A stretch of 64,000 bases of DNA from Morella rubra (lineage: Eukaryota; Streptophyta; Magnoliopsida; Fagales; Myricaceae): the NCBI GenBank assembly GCA_003952965.2, contig CM025851.1, forward strand, positions 3,683,307 to 3,747,306, in the 5' to 3' direction. A program made the position numbers and the translations under genes. This document shows, piece by piece, positions 50,831-61,500 of this stretch (the stretch's first letter is position 1; every line of letters begins with the position of its first letter). The notes under the pieces are model-generated. The model saw only the letters and a program-made list of their open reading frames with translations. It was not told the DNA's origin and made no database searches.

Positions 50831-52804
50831 AGTTAAGCTTATGCTTCACTTATCCATAGATATATTTATTCTAGACGCCCAACAAATTCAATAATGCATC
50901 TTTTGGTGACAGTATCTGGTGGAAAGTTCACATTGTTACATTGCTTAGAAATTTGTGTTTATAATCATTGTCATTTTGCATTCCCAGGCCTTGAAACAGC
51001 TTCCTCGAGACAAAGTTCAACTTGCTACCAAATTTGGGGTGGTCAAGTTAGAGGGGGATCGGTATGGTCAGTATGGTGTAAGGGGCAGTCCTGAATATGT
51101 TCGGAAATCCTGCGAAGCTAGTCTTAAGAGGCTTGAGGTCGATTACATTGATCTTTACTATCCACATCGTATTGATGTCACAGTGCCAATCGAGGATACT
51201 GTAAGAATCAAAACACTTTTTCCTTGGTTTACTTATGGAGCCAGTTCCTATACATTATTTGGATTTTCAAGGCTGCATTCAATCTTGATGGCTGTCTTCT
51301 TTGCCTTTCAACTTCAACAAGGAAGATGGGTGAGCTTAAAAAGCTGGTGGATGAAGGAAAGATAAAATATATTGGGTTATCGGAAGCTAGTGTGGACACA
51401 ATAAGGAGAGCCCATGCAGTTCATCCCATCACTGCCTTACAAATGGAGTATTCCCTTTGGGCCCGAGACATCGAAGATGAGATAGTTCCTGTTTGCCGGT
51501 TTGTTAACATCTAGATCCATTGTCTTTTCTTGGTTCATAACTAGGTGGAAATTGTTGCCTTCACGATCTTAAGATTCTGAAGAATTAGCTACATGGACAG
51601 TATTACAAGATCTCGCAAAGAATCAATGACTTTAGTTGTTTCATCAGGTTGCTACATATTTGTTTACTTGCAGGGAGCTTGGCATTGGAATTGTTGCATA
51701 CAGCCCCCTTGGTCGTGGTTTCTTTGGTGGGAAGGCAGTTACTGAGAGCTTGCCCACTGGGAGTATATTGGTATGTGACTGCAAATGGAAATATGCAATC
51801 ACGAATTTCTGCTTTTAGTGAATGAGATTGTCTTGCATACTGGACATGAGCAATAGGTAATCTTAACAGCTAGTTGTCTTCATGGAGTCGGTTGTTCTTG
51901 TCCACAGATACATCAACAATTTGTGGTGTCATTTTTTCACATTGTGTGTGAACTTAGGCAAGGAAGGCACTGTGTCTAACCCTTGCTATCTTTGGGCGAA
52001 TCTCTTCTTTGTGACTGGAATGTGCTTCTTTTGAAAATAGTGTTCATCTCCTTCTCACAGCCTATGTTTCCGAGGTTTAGTGGGGAGAATTTAGAGAAGA
52101 ACAAAATTCTTTACCGCAAACTTGCCATTCTGGCTGAGAAGCGTGCCTGTACTACTCCTCAACTGGCTTTGGCATGGCTTCTTCATCAGGGTGAAGACGT
52201 TGTCCCAATCCCTGGTACTCATTGACTCTCTTCACTGCTTTCGTTCTTTATTGTACATGTTGGCTGCTATTAAACTAACCAAGTTCATCCATATTTGAAT
52301 CACAAATATGTATCTTGTTCGATGTATTTCTTTTCTTCATATATTATGGAGAAACTGCAGTGGGTCCTTTTTCTGGCCGTGCCTATAACCTAGTTAGATT
52401 TATCAACATGGCCTTTTACACAGGCCGTCAGATTTGTTTTATCACATGGATGATTCTTCTTTTCTTGTTGATATTGTTCAGGTACCACTCAAGTCCGGAA
52501 CCTTCATAACAACATTGGTTCCTTGGCTCTAAAGCTCTCCGAAGATGATCTGAAAGAAATTTGTGATGCTGTGCCTGTTGATGAAGTTGTCGGTGAACGA
52601 CAAACTGCTATTCTGTCTCGATTGGCTTGGAAGTTTGCAAATACCCCACCAAGGTAATTGTACACTATCATAGAAGTAGACCAAACGTGATCCTTAGGTT
52701 AAAAAAAATTCCCTTTAAAAATTCTTCCTTTCTCTCTGTCTATTTATTTGTTCAGGAACAATGAAGAAAAAGGTGAACGTAGCGAGTCCCAGGGAGTGAA
52801 TTGA
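49940..52804 (+). CDS. Aldo-keto reductase (auxin-induced PCNT115 / IN2-2 / perakine reductase type)
   Basis: Exons: 49940-50041, 50419-50589, 50988-51200, 51326-51498, 51674-51770, 52061-52214, 52482-52653, 52756-52804. They total 1,131 nt, 376 residues. The catalytic tetrad is present: D74 and Y79 (FFDTSDLYG), K106 (LATKFG) and H151 (YYPHRID). Other conserved segments are [33 protein letters not shown] and [12 protein letters not shown]. The family reduces aldehydes or ketones with NADPH in a TIM barrel; the substrate here cannot be told. The N-terminus ([20 protein letters not shown]) is about 20 residues longer than in many relatives; a start at M15 is possible. Promoter and exons 1-2 exist in a second upstream copy. 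Confidence 0.93.
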
Positions 52805-53323
52805 TTCAGATAATCAGCTGTTATCCTCGCGTTACCAGCGTCATTCCGGAACCTCAATGCATTAATACTTTGGCACAATGTCTCCTCTGTTCTAATGATT
52901 AACTTTTTTGCAGTGTTTGGGCACGTATTCAGTATTCACATAGATTTGGCTCCACACCTGACCTTTTTGTTTGGTAGGGTAATGAGCTCCATTCCTAACT
53001 TAAATCATGAAGAGACGCACTAACCAGCATCCAGATAATTTGAACTTTTCTGTCGATCGGTTCGTAATAACCTCTATCCCATAATTACCCAGAAAAGGTA
53101 CTAAGCTCCATCCTTGGAACTTCACTGAAAGGACACACTTGACACTACCAGAAGCCTCCACCATGAATACAGCTAAGAGACCGTGGGCCAGTGTTCCGAG
53201 CCTTCCTGAAGAAAATTCACGACGGAAATAGCCGGAAAAAAAGAAAAAGAAAAAGAACTCAGTACATTTAACTTTTCCTTCTTCGTGAAAGTTTGTCGTT
53301 TTCGTATATACCCAAATGAAGAC
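52805..53323. other. AKR 3' region and intergenic DNA
   Basis: Probably the AKR 3' untranslated region followed by spacer. No further gene was seen. Confidence 0.5.
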
Positions 53324-53520
53324 AGATCTGTAGTTCTGTACCTATGAAACTTTTCTTTAAAACCGTGGCTCACTTAGAGACGGGTGAATTAAGATCTGTG
53401 CCTATCAAACTTTTTCTCTGGAAAACGTGGCCCACTAGGAGACGGGTGAGTCAAGATCTTTGCCTATCAAACTTTTCTCTGGAAACCGTGGCACACTAGG
53501 AGACGGGTGAATCCAGATCT
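53324..53520. repeat. Minisatellite of about 61-68 bp units
   Basis: Three tandem units (53324-53391, 53392-53453, 53454-53514) each start AGATCT and share CCTATCAAACTTTT-like and AGACGGGTGA phrases. The start of a fourth follows at 53515. Units differ by substitutions and small gaps, so the array is not recent. It ends about 300 bp upstream of ELIP. Confidence 0.88.
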
Positions 53521-53610
53521 GGAATGATCTATAGTCCTTTTACGAAACAGAAAACCTTGAACAACGGTGGCCTCAAACTCACCAGTGGAGTGTTGCGGTC
53601 CAAGCAGGGG

Positions 53611-53730
53611 CCACGTCGCGTAAACTATCATGTGTGGACAAGCGAACCAACGGCCTTTTGGAGAAACATATATGGTAGACGTGGACCCAAAATATCCACC
53701 ACCCTGCTTGCCCTCTCACACTATATATAT
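53611..53730 (+). promoter_or_regulatory. ELIP promoter elements
   Basis: Two ACGT-core sites (CCACGT at 53611-53616 and ACGTGG at 53679-53684) resemble G-box/ABRE half-sites. AAAATATCC at 53689-53697 is one base from the evening element. A TATATATAT run at 53722-53730 is a good TATA box about 95 bp before the start codon. ELIP genes are known to be light-, HY5- and stress-induced; binding here is inferred from motifs only. Confidence 0.5.
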
Positions 53731-53824
53731 GGGTAGGTAGACATGAATTCAACTACGAAAACTACGAAGTGCCACTGCAACAGTTAAGTGAAAAACTTCA
53801 ACCTAGCTCCGCCAGACCTTCATC

Positions 53825-54647
53825 ATGACAACCTCAGCTACAATGCAGTCAATCTTTACAACCTCCTTGGCCAGTGCTACTGTGACAAACAGATCAAGGG
53901 TGAACCCATTTCTTCCACGCACTTCCGTGTCACATTTGCCAAAGAACGTTGGCATGAGAGTGAGGTGCATGGCTGAGGTAAAAGAAACTGAAGTGTCAAC
54001 TAATTGCTTGTCTTTAGTTTCTTTCATTGGAATTCTCAAGCGTGATGAAACTAGTTTGTAGCTTACCTTATTCTTGATCAAATGCTGATTGATGTCCGAA
54101 CGAATAACCCTGACCTTCCCAGTCACCATTATTGCAGGAGGACAAGCAGAAGCGGCCAACTGAACCTGTGGCTTCTTCACCACTGCCACCCAAGTCCAAG
54201 GTACCTGACAATTGATTCCAAGAATACCACTGGGGTTCTGGAATTTAAGACGCGCTGGTACCCATTGTTACAGAATGTTGACACGTGTTTTGCTGTGACC
54301 AGGTTAGCCCGAAGTTCTCTGACTTGCTGGCCTTCAGTGGGCCTGCACCGGAGAGGATCAACGGCAGACTAGCAATGATCGGCTTCGTCGCAGCGATGGC
54401 GGTGGAGCTATCGAAGGGGCAGGACTTGTTGGCTCAGATATCAGACGGTGGGGTCCCATGGTTCCTTGTAACCACCATTGTGCTGTCACTTGCATCTCTG
54501 ATTCCTCTGTTGAAAGGGGTCAGCGTGGAGTCCAAATCAAAGGGGCTGTTTACCTCAGATGCCGAGATGTGGAATGGGCGATTTGCCATGTTGGGTTTAG
54601 TTGCCCTGGCTTTAACCGAGTATGTGAAGGGCGGAACCATTGTTTAG
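53825..54647 (+). CDS. ELIP: Early light-induced protein, chloroplastic
   Basis: Exons: 53825-53977, 54138-54200, 54303-54647. They total 561 nt, 186 residues; Arabidopsis ELIP1 has about 195. Residues 1-48 or so are a Ser/Thr/Arg-rich chloroplast transit peptide. A Pro-rich linker ([17 protein letters not shown]) precedes the LHC-like domain. Helix 1 carries the chlorophyll-binding motif [20 protein letters not shown], helix 2 is around [18 protein letters not shown], and helix 3 carries the matching [20 protein letters not shown]. ELIPs sit in thylakoid membranes and bind pigments under high light, cold or drying, limiting photo-oxidative damage. The three-exon layout is that of the family. 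Confidence 0.95.
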
Positions 54648-55513
54648 GTCTCCGATTCGCTGACTTTGACCTATGAATAAAATGCGCAACACCATGTAAT
54701 TCAGAAAGTACATGAATAGAGTCCAATTTCAGTAGAAAGAAAAATTTCTTCAAATTTCAGTATTTACAGTTGTTACCCTTGCGTGACCCTCGTGTAGAGT
54801 AGGCAACGAAAAATCCGAGATGTTCAGCGAAACTCCATCCCTTATTATGCCTAGCAAAAGAAAATTTCGAAAACGTAGCAAACGTCACCTGATGCGACTA
54901 CAAACCTACCCAAGTCACATGATCCAACTTGCCTCCTTTTTTATTTATTATTTTTTCTTCTCAAAATTCACTGTTATTTCAATGCAACGAACGTGAACAT
55001 TATGGGAATTACTTAAATGCTTACCAGTATATTTCAGTCAACAACTCTCCGTGGAATAGAAAAGGCTACATTTATCATTACAGCGTTACAAAGGCATATA
55101 CATATTCCGAATTCCCAGCTTAGCCAAAAAAGAAAAAAGAAAAACCCAAAATCCCAAAAAGTTCAATAACATTCAGCTTCTTTGTCACCACCAATTGGAT
55201 CGCCGTAATGTAACATGGCTAGGGGATAACCCAGCTGTAGTAAAGTCTCAGTTTTTACTCCGACTAGAAAAGTAAATGGAACTGGGCATCATGTCTTATT
55301 CTCTCATCCCATCTATTTCCAGTAAAATAACCACCGTCTCTTATTGATATTACATTAATTATCTCCAATTTAACTGTGGAGGGGAAGGGATTTATATGTT
55401 GCAACAAACATATGAACAGAAAGAATGAGAATATAGACTCTACTATCTCATATATGTACATATTCACTAAGAACCACGAATCTTTCTGGCCGAGGAAATA
55501 TATGACGCGTCCA
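54648..55513. other. Convergent 3' regions of ELIP and dymeclin
   Basis: No gene was seen. AATAAAATG at about 54677 is a likely ELIP poly(A) signal region. The right part is the probable dymeclin 3' untranslated region on the minus strand. Confidence 0.5.
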
Positions 55514-58500
55514 CTATGGATCAAGAAGAAGTCCGTGCATGCTCAGCTGACCATTTTGGAGCTTATTGGTTGTCACTCCAGCACTCTCTTGTTCCTGCAA
55601 CCAAGCACAGAGTTGTTTTATTGGACTACATATCCTCCCATGAGGACCATCTGCTTCCACAGTAGCAAGAAATATTTTGTACCAGCAAAAAGCTGGAATG
55701 AATTTCGTTTTGAAAATAATATATGTAGATAGGTGCATACTGATAGAAAGCCCAGAAACTAACAGAAATGTCAATGGATCCCAAAACCTCCTCGCTAAGG
55801 AGTGAAGTTTATTAGATACTAGGGCTTTTCAGTAAACTGCACCTGCTAATTTAAAGAGGTCCATTCGCTTATGTACTAGTATTAGTCAATTTTTTAATAA
55901 GCCAGACATCTGAAATCAAGAAGGGTTTCAAGTAAAAAATGACAGTAAATCCAGTGGCAGTACATTTGCCCAAAAAAATTGGTGACAACTACAATATCGT
56001 CATGTCGATTTGAAGAAAAAGGTGCATATATTGAAGTGTGCACGTTCCACTTCTCAAAAGAAGAGAAAAAACAATTTCTTAGTAAAAGTGCAATAGAAAA
56101 AAATATCTCAGAACATCATTTATCAGAGTTCACTGAACAAAATGCATCCAGATACTTACTTCTACTTGCGGGTCAACGGGAAACAAGTTTATGGCTCCTG
56201 AATCGAAGCTGAATCCACTGAAGGAAGAGTGAATAACAGTACAAAGGCATAAGTGACACATACAGGGAATTAAAAATCAAAGGCAAAGGAGAAAAGAAAA
56301 AGAAGAAATCAGTAACAAAAAGATTAGTTGAAATGGGAATGTGACGTCCAGTTTATAAGCAACAAAAACTGAATCTCCGGAATCATTACTTAAATACCTT
56401 AAGAAACTCAAAAACTAAAATGATCAAGCGTCCGATGCAAAAGTTGGATAATGGCTTGATTGAGCAGAGTTTTATGAAATAAGCTTGGAGAGGGGGGATG
56501 CAGGAACATACCAACGAGATAAAACTAGCTGCCACACGTATGGAATAAAGAACTCTTCGGGATGACTCTCTTGTTCGTACAAGCGTAGCTGCGTAAACAT
56601 CTGTAAGAGAAACGGCATGTTAATCCTCCAGATAATAAAAGAAAAAGAAGAAATCAGTAACAAAAAGATTAGTTGAAATGGGAATGTGACGTCCAGTTTA
56701 TAAGCAACAAAAACTGAATCTCCGGAATCATTACTTAAATACCTTAAGAAACTCAAAAACTAAAATGATCAAGCGTCCGATGCAAAAGTTGGATAATGGC
56801 TTGATTGAGCAGAGTTTTATGAAATAAGCTTGGAGAGGGGGGATGCAGGAACATACCAACGAGATAAAACTAGCTGCCACACGTATGGAATAAAGAACTC
56901 TTCGGGATGACTCTCTTGTTCGTACGTAAAGCGTAGCTGCGTAAACATCTGTAAGAGAAACGGCATGTTAATCCTCCAGATAATATTTTCCATTCTAACT
57001 GGATTTCTAACTTTAAGAGTCTTCCTTCCATTTTTTACCTTCATGCCCTCGCCCCGCCAAGATCGGCAGTTAAGAACAATGACTTGTAATACCTTCTCCA
57101 CTGACCATTCACCATCCATTGTGTGGGCATCCACTCGACTGTTGAAAAAATCTAATACCTAGGGAGGCAGAAGAACCATAAAAGTCAAATGCACTCAAGT
57201 AAACATACTATATGAGAGAACCTTACAGATACTTAACCAGCAACCTACCCTTGCCTTATAACAAATTGCAAGATTACTAAGACAAGGAATTCAATGAAAA
57301 GTTTTTAATAAATACTTGTGCATACATTATAGATGTTTTCAAGCAGCTCGTTGAAGCGTGGATGATTCTTGAATGGCTGAAAGACCTCCTGTCTATGCAT
57401 TATCGCATATACAACCTGCCCCATTCAAACACAAGGAGGATTCAGAAAACCTGAAAGGCGCTACTGTGGTATTAAGGAAAAAAATGTATCCACCTTGAAT
57501 CATTATTAACGGAGAAGATGATACCTCAGGATTCCGTGGTAGGGCATAAGTCAAAATAGCGTTTAGAATTTCAAGAACTAGTCTCAGGAAGTCAGTATAT
57601 ATATGCAACTCTGTCGACTGCAACCAGATAGCATGAATTTGGCCAGCAAGTCAGTATATAGTAGTCAAAAAAAAAATGTAAAAGGGCCAGCAACCAGATA
57701 GCATGAATTTGGCAACAAAAAGCTTTACAGACCATATCTTCAGAAAGGCTGTTCATCGAGTTGTCTTTGGCTAGATGCACCTTGTTATCTCTTAGCTCTG
57801 CTAATTTGTTATACCTATACTCAATTTGGATTAAGGCCAGCAATCATAAGATCATGACACATGAACATGAAGAAGCAAGGTGTGAGGGTCAGGAAAATAA
57901 AATCAATAGGAGAAACCTACTTGCGTGAGAGCATAAAGAAAAGGCTGACCAGCCTTTGTGCTGCATATGCACTCAAACGGTGGGCATGAGGTGCCATGTT
58001 TGCCAATGTTGCTAGACAAGTTGTGTGAAGATAAACATCCTGTATGATTGAACACTTCAAAATTTATTGCAGGAAGAAGTTTGCTAAAAGTAGATATCCA
58101 GCTACAAAGATCGAGGCTGTCAATGTAAAAATGCATGTCAAACATTGATGGAAACTAGTTTTGAACAGTGTTATGAAACATCTATTATCAGTAAACTAAC
58201 AGATGTGTTCAGTGGTTTTTATTCACCAACCAATGAACTCACCCTCCAGACCTTATTATTGCCTCCTGGGAGGGGAGGGGGCCATGCGACCACTGGCCAA
58301 TAAGTGTGAGAGGGTGGGATCGAGATAGTTACTTGAAGGAAAAAGTGACAGACTGAATTTTAATAGCATAGGACTTGCTTAAGAATCAAGATTTGAACCC
58401 TGTAACAGGTTCTGGGTGGGTAAGCAGTAGATAGGCTGTTTTTGTGCCCTTTTATCTGTAAATAGTCCACATAGGTATGTATAAACTCTAATTATATACC

Positions 58501-61500
58501 ACACGTGATGCCCTTAATCCAGCAATTCATCCTGTCTCAGCCTCTAGCCATACGTCTGCATGAAAATAACCAGGTTATGGCAAGTTAAGGTGAAATTACA
58601 GATATCCGATCCAGGTTTGGGCTTTTGGTCAGGCCATTTTCAAGGGGATCAGGTTCCGGTTGAGGCCCCACCATCATCCTTAGCAAAATCATCAAAATTG
58701 ACACACCCATCAATTCCCTTGTATTTCAACAGCCCTTGAACCAAAGGACACTACTGCCACCATAGATAAGGGAGAGGTCACAGATTCAATCTCATACACG
58801 TGCTTGATTTATACATACTAATCAAAAATGATTTCTGTCTGGGGATTGGCATATAGAATAACAAAACTAAATTACAAGCTAAGATCCCAGGCACTGATGG
58901 TGTAATGTTGATTACCGGATTTTTACATAATTGGAATCAATTGTGAGTTAAATACGCAACCTGTTATAGCAATCTTGTCTGGCAAGTCATACAAAGTCAC
59001 AGTAAATAGAACAAAAGCAGATTATCAATATGGATAACTAAAGTCTTACCCGCAACTTAGACAAATTATATTGCACAGTCCTTATGAGAATAATGACCAT
59101 CAGGGAGCCCAGAGATGTCTGATGAAGGAGGCGTTCTTTGTACCATGGAACACCAGGCAGTATCTGTCCGCATTATCCATGTTAAAAATATCCTTGTGTA
59201 AAGATATGTGGCAAACAGGTGCAACCCTTACCAGCTTATGAATGCTAGCATTAAATGAAGAATCCTGACTTAGGATGAGAAGTATAATCAGCAACATGTA
59301 GATCTGATTAGGTGTCCTCCTAGGAGCATTATACAAAGCCTCCAAAATGGGCATCAACTGCAAAATTTCATCAGGCAAACACAAATCAGAATTAGGCCGT
59401 GGAGTCGCTAAGCCAAATCAGTAGCGAGTGTGGCACACCAGATGGCTCGATCAAAAACAAATTATAAAAACTTAATCAAGTTCATGGGTGAGTAAGAAGC
59501 TTTTTGCACCCATCGTATTCAATACAGAAATATGTTTATTTCCTTTCGTCCAAAGAAAAATACTTAAAACTGCTGCTTCGTACCAATGTGTCCATATCAG
59601 TCCGCACCAAAACATACTCCAAAAAGTCGGAGTTCCCCTGCAGCAATGAATAAAGCAACAGGACAGCAGCCTCATCAGCCAAGCACCTACAGAGGCAGGA
59701 CCATCATGGATCACTCAATATGAAAGATAACAGCAAAAGAAAGGGTTATGGGGGAAACTGAGTTATTACAATCAGATAATGTCTGATCTCTGTAATGAGA
59801 TAGAGAAACTAGCAGCGAGCTTATTCACTTTCAATTAATACTATAGCAAGGCAGGAAAGAACTACTAGATATGACTCCTAGGGACAACCAAAATGCAAAC
59901 AAATTTATAACTAAATGCCACTAGTATAACTTTTATCCGTACAAGTTGCGAAACCTCTTTCTTTGGAATAAACAACATACAAAATTACATAATATAAGTA
60001 GCAATACTTCCAAGCTTCATTTTCCTAGCCACAAAAGATCTAGGTACACCGAGCTGAAAAAGCAGCCAAGTAATACCAAATATTGTACCCTCTTCCTGTT
60101 GCTAAATTGAATGAGATTTGTGATTTTACAAGAAACCCTATCTTTATCAGGTTAGGTTCAGCAAAACTTCTTTCAGTTCCCTCAAATGATATAGCTCAAG
60201 TAATAATAAGTCTCAACTTCAATTGCTGATAGAGAAAGACGAGCATACACTTACATGCCAAGAGTGTCAAACAGAGAAGCAAAAGGCAACCTCACAATTG
60301 GACCACTATGTGTATTCCCCTCAACATCCATACGGTCAACTGCAAGCAGGACACTGATTTACCAAACCCAACCTTTACGATAAAAAAACACCAAAATAAA
60401 GATATCATGAGATTTATTTTCCCTACATTCAAAATCCGTCGCATTTTCCAAGGCATTGCAGTAAGGGTTGTCAGAAAAATATGTATTTTCTTTCAGCAGA
60501 GAATCTGACATAGCACTATCAACACTCCTATCTGTCATGGCCTCCTTGCTCACCACACACTTATGATAATGAATGAGAACAAGAAGAACAAGGAGACTGC
60601 ACTCAGCCAATGGACTTCTTGAGCCTTCACCTCTTGCACTGCCCAAAAAACTTAATGGCAATAAGACAAAATTTGCTGCAAGAAAAAAGAAAACAATGTC
60701 CAGAGAAGCTTTTGTCAGTGATGTAATCCTCGAAAGTGGCCAAAGAAATTATCTTGCATTGATGAAAGAGAGGTGTTAATATTCTAAAGAAGCATAAAAA
60801 TGTGAAAGATTGGGGAAAATGAAGGTCAACAAAGCATAAAATAATGCTATTAGGTCTATTATCAGCAACACTCCCATTGCATGCACATAAGAGCAAATTA
60901 GACAGAATATGAGCATCAAAGAGAACCACCATACCAGCTGCAGAACCAACTCTTTGTAGGACACTTGGCTCACTTCCTTCATAAAATATGGAGTAAGATG
61001 CACTTTTGAAAGGCATGCCAGGTTGTGAGATGTAATTGAGCAGCAGTTTTCTCACAACCAAACTAACCAAAGAGCTATCCTGAAATAGCACTAGCAATTT
61101 AAGACACAAGATATTGGAAAGATCTGGAAATCAGCAAGCTAGAGTTTAATTGTGCAACCTGAACCGTTGTTGCATCAATAAATGGATTGACGTCTTTGGG
61201 TCCTGGAGATGGTCCACAAAGAAGCTGGGTCGACATTGCAATCAGCATGAAATTAACAAGCTCCAAATGTAGGAGGTATGTGTTGGGCCTTGTAAAAAGA
61301 TAAAAGAATAATCAGGGATCAACATATACAGTTCTAAACAATAAAACCAATTAGACTGGACTAATATGTACCTCACATCGACCGAGCTGATAAAGCTAAG
61401 CACTCTATGCATTACCAGATTCTCGATGTTTTCATCTGCATAATGGAAACATTAACTTGAGGCCCTTAATGCTTTTTATTAACAGATAGAAGACATAGGT

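Noticed and set aside
57618-57715. Small repeated phrase GCAACCAGATAGCATGAATT in a dymeclin intron
   Set aside because: A short local duplication between exons 12 and 13 that does not touch the splice sites; noted but not considered informative.
58260-58860. SINE-like sequences in dymeclin intron 10
   Set aside because: Weak B-box-like strings (GGTTCAAATCT on the minus strand, GATTCAATCT on the plus strand) occur, but no matching A box, tail or target duplication was found.
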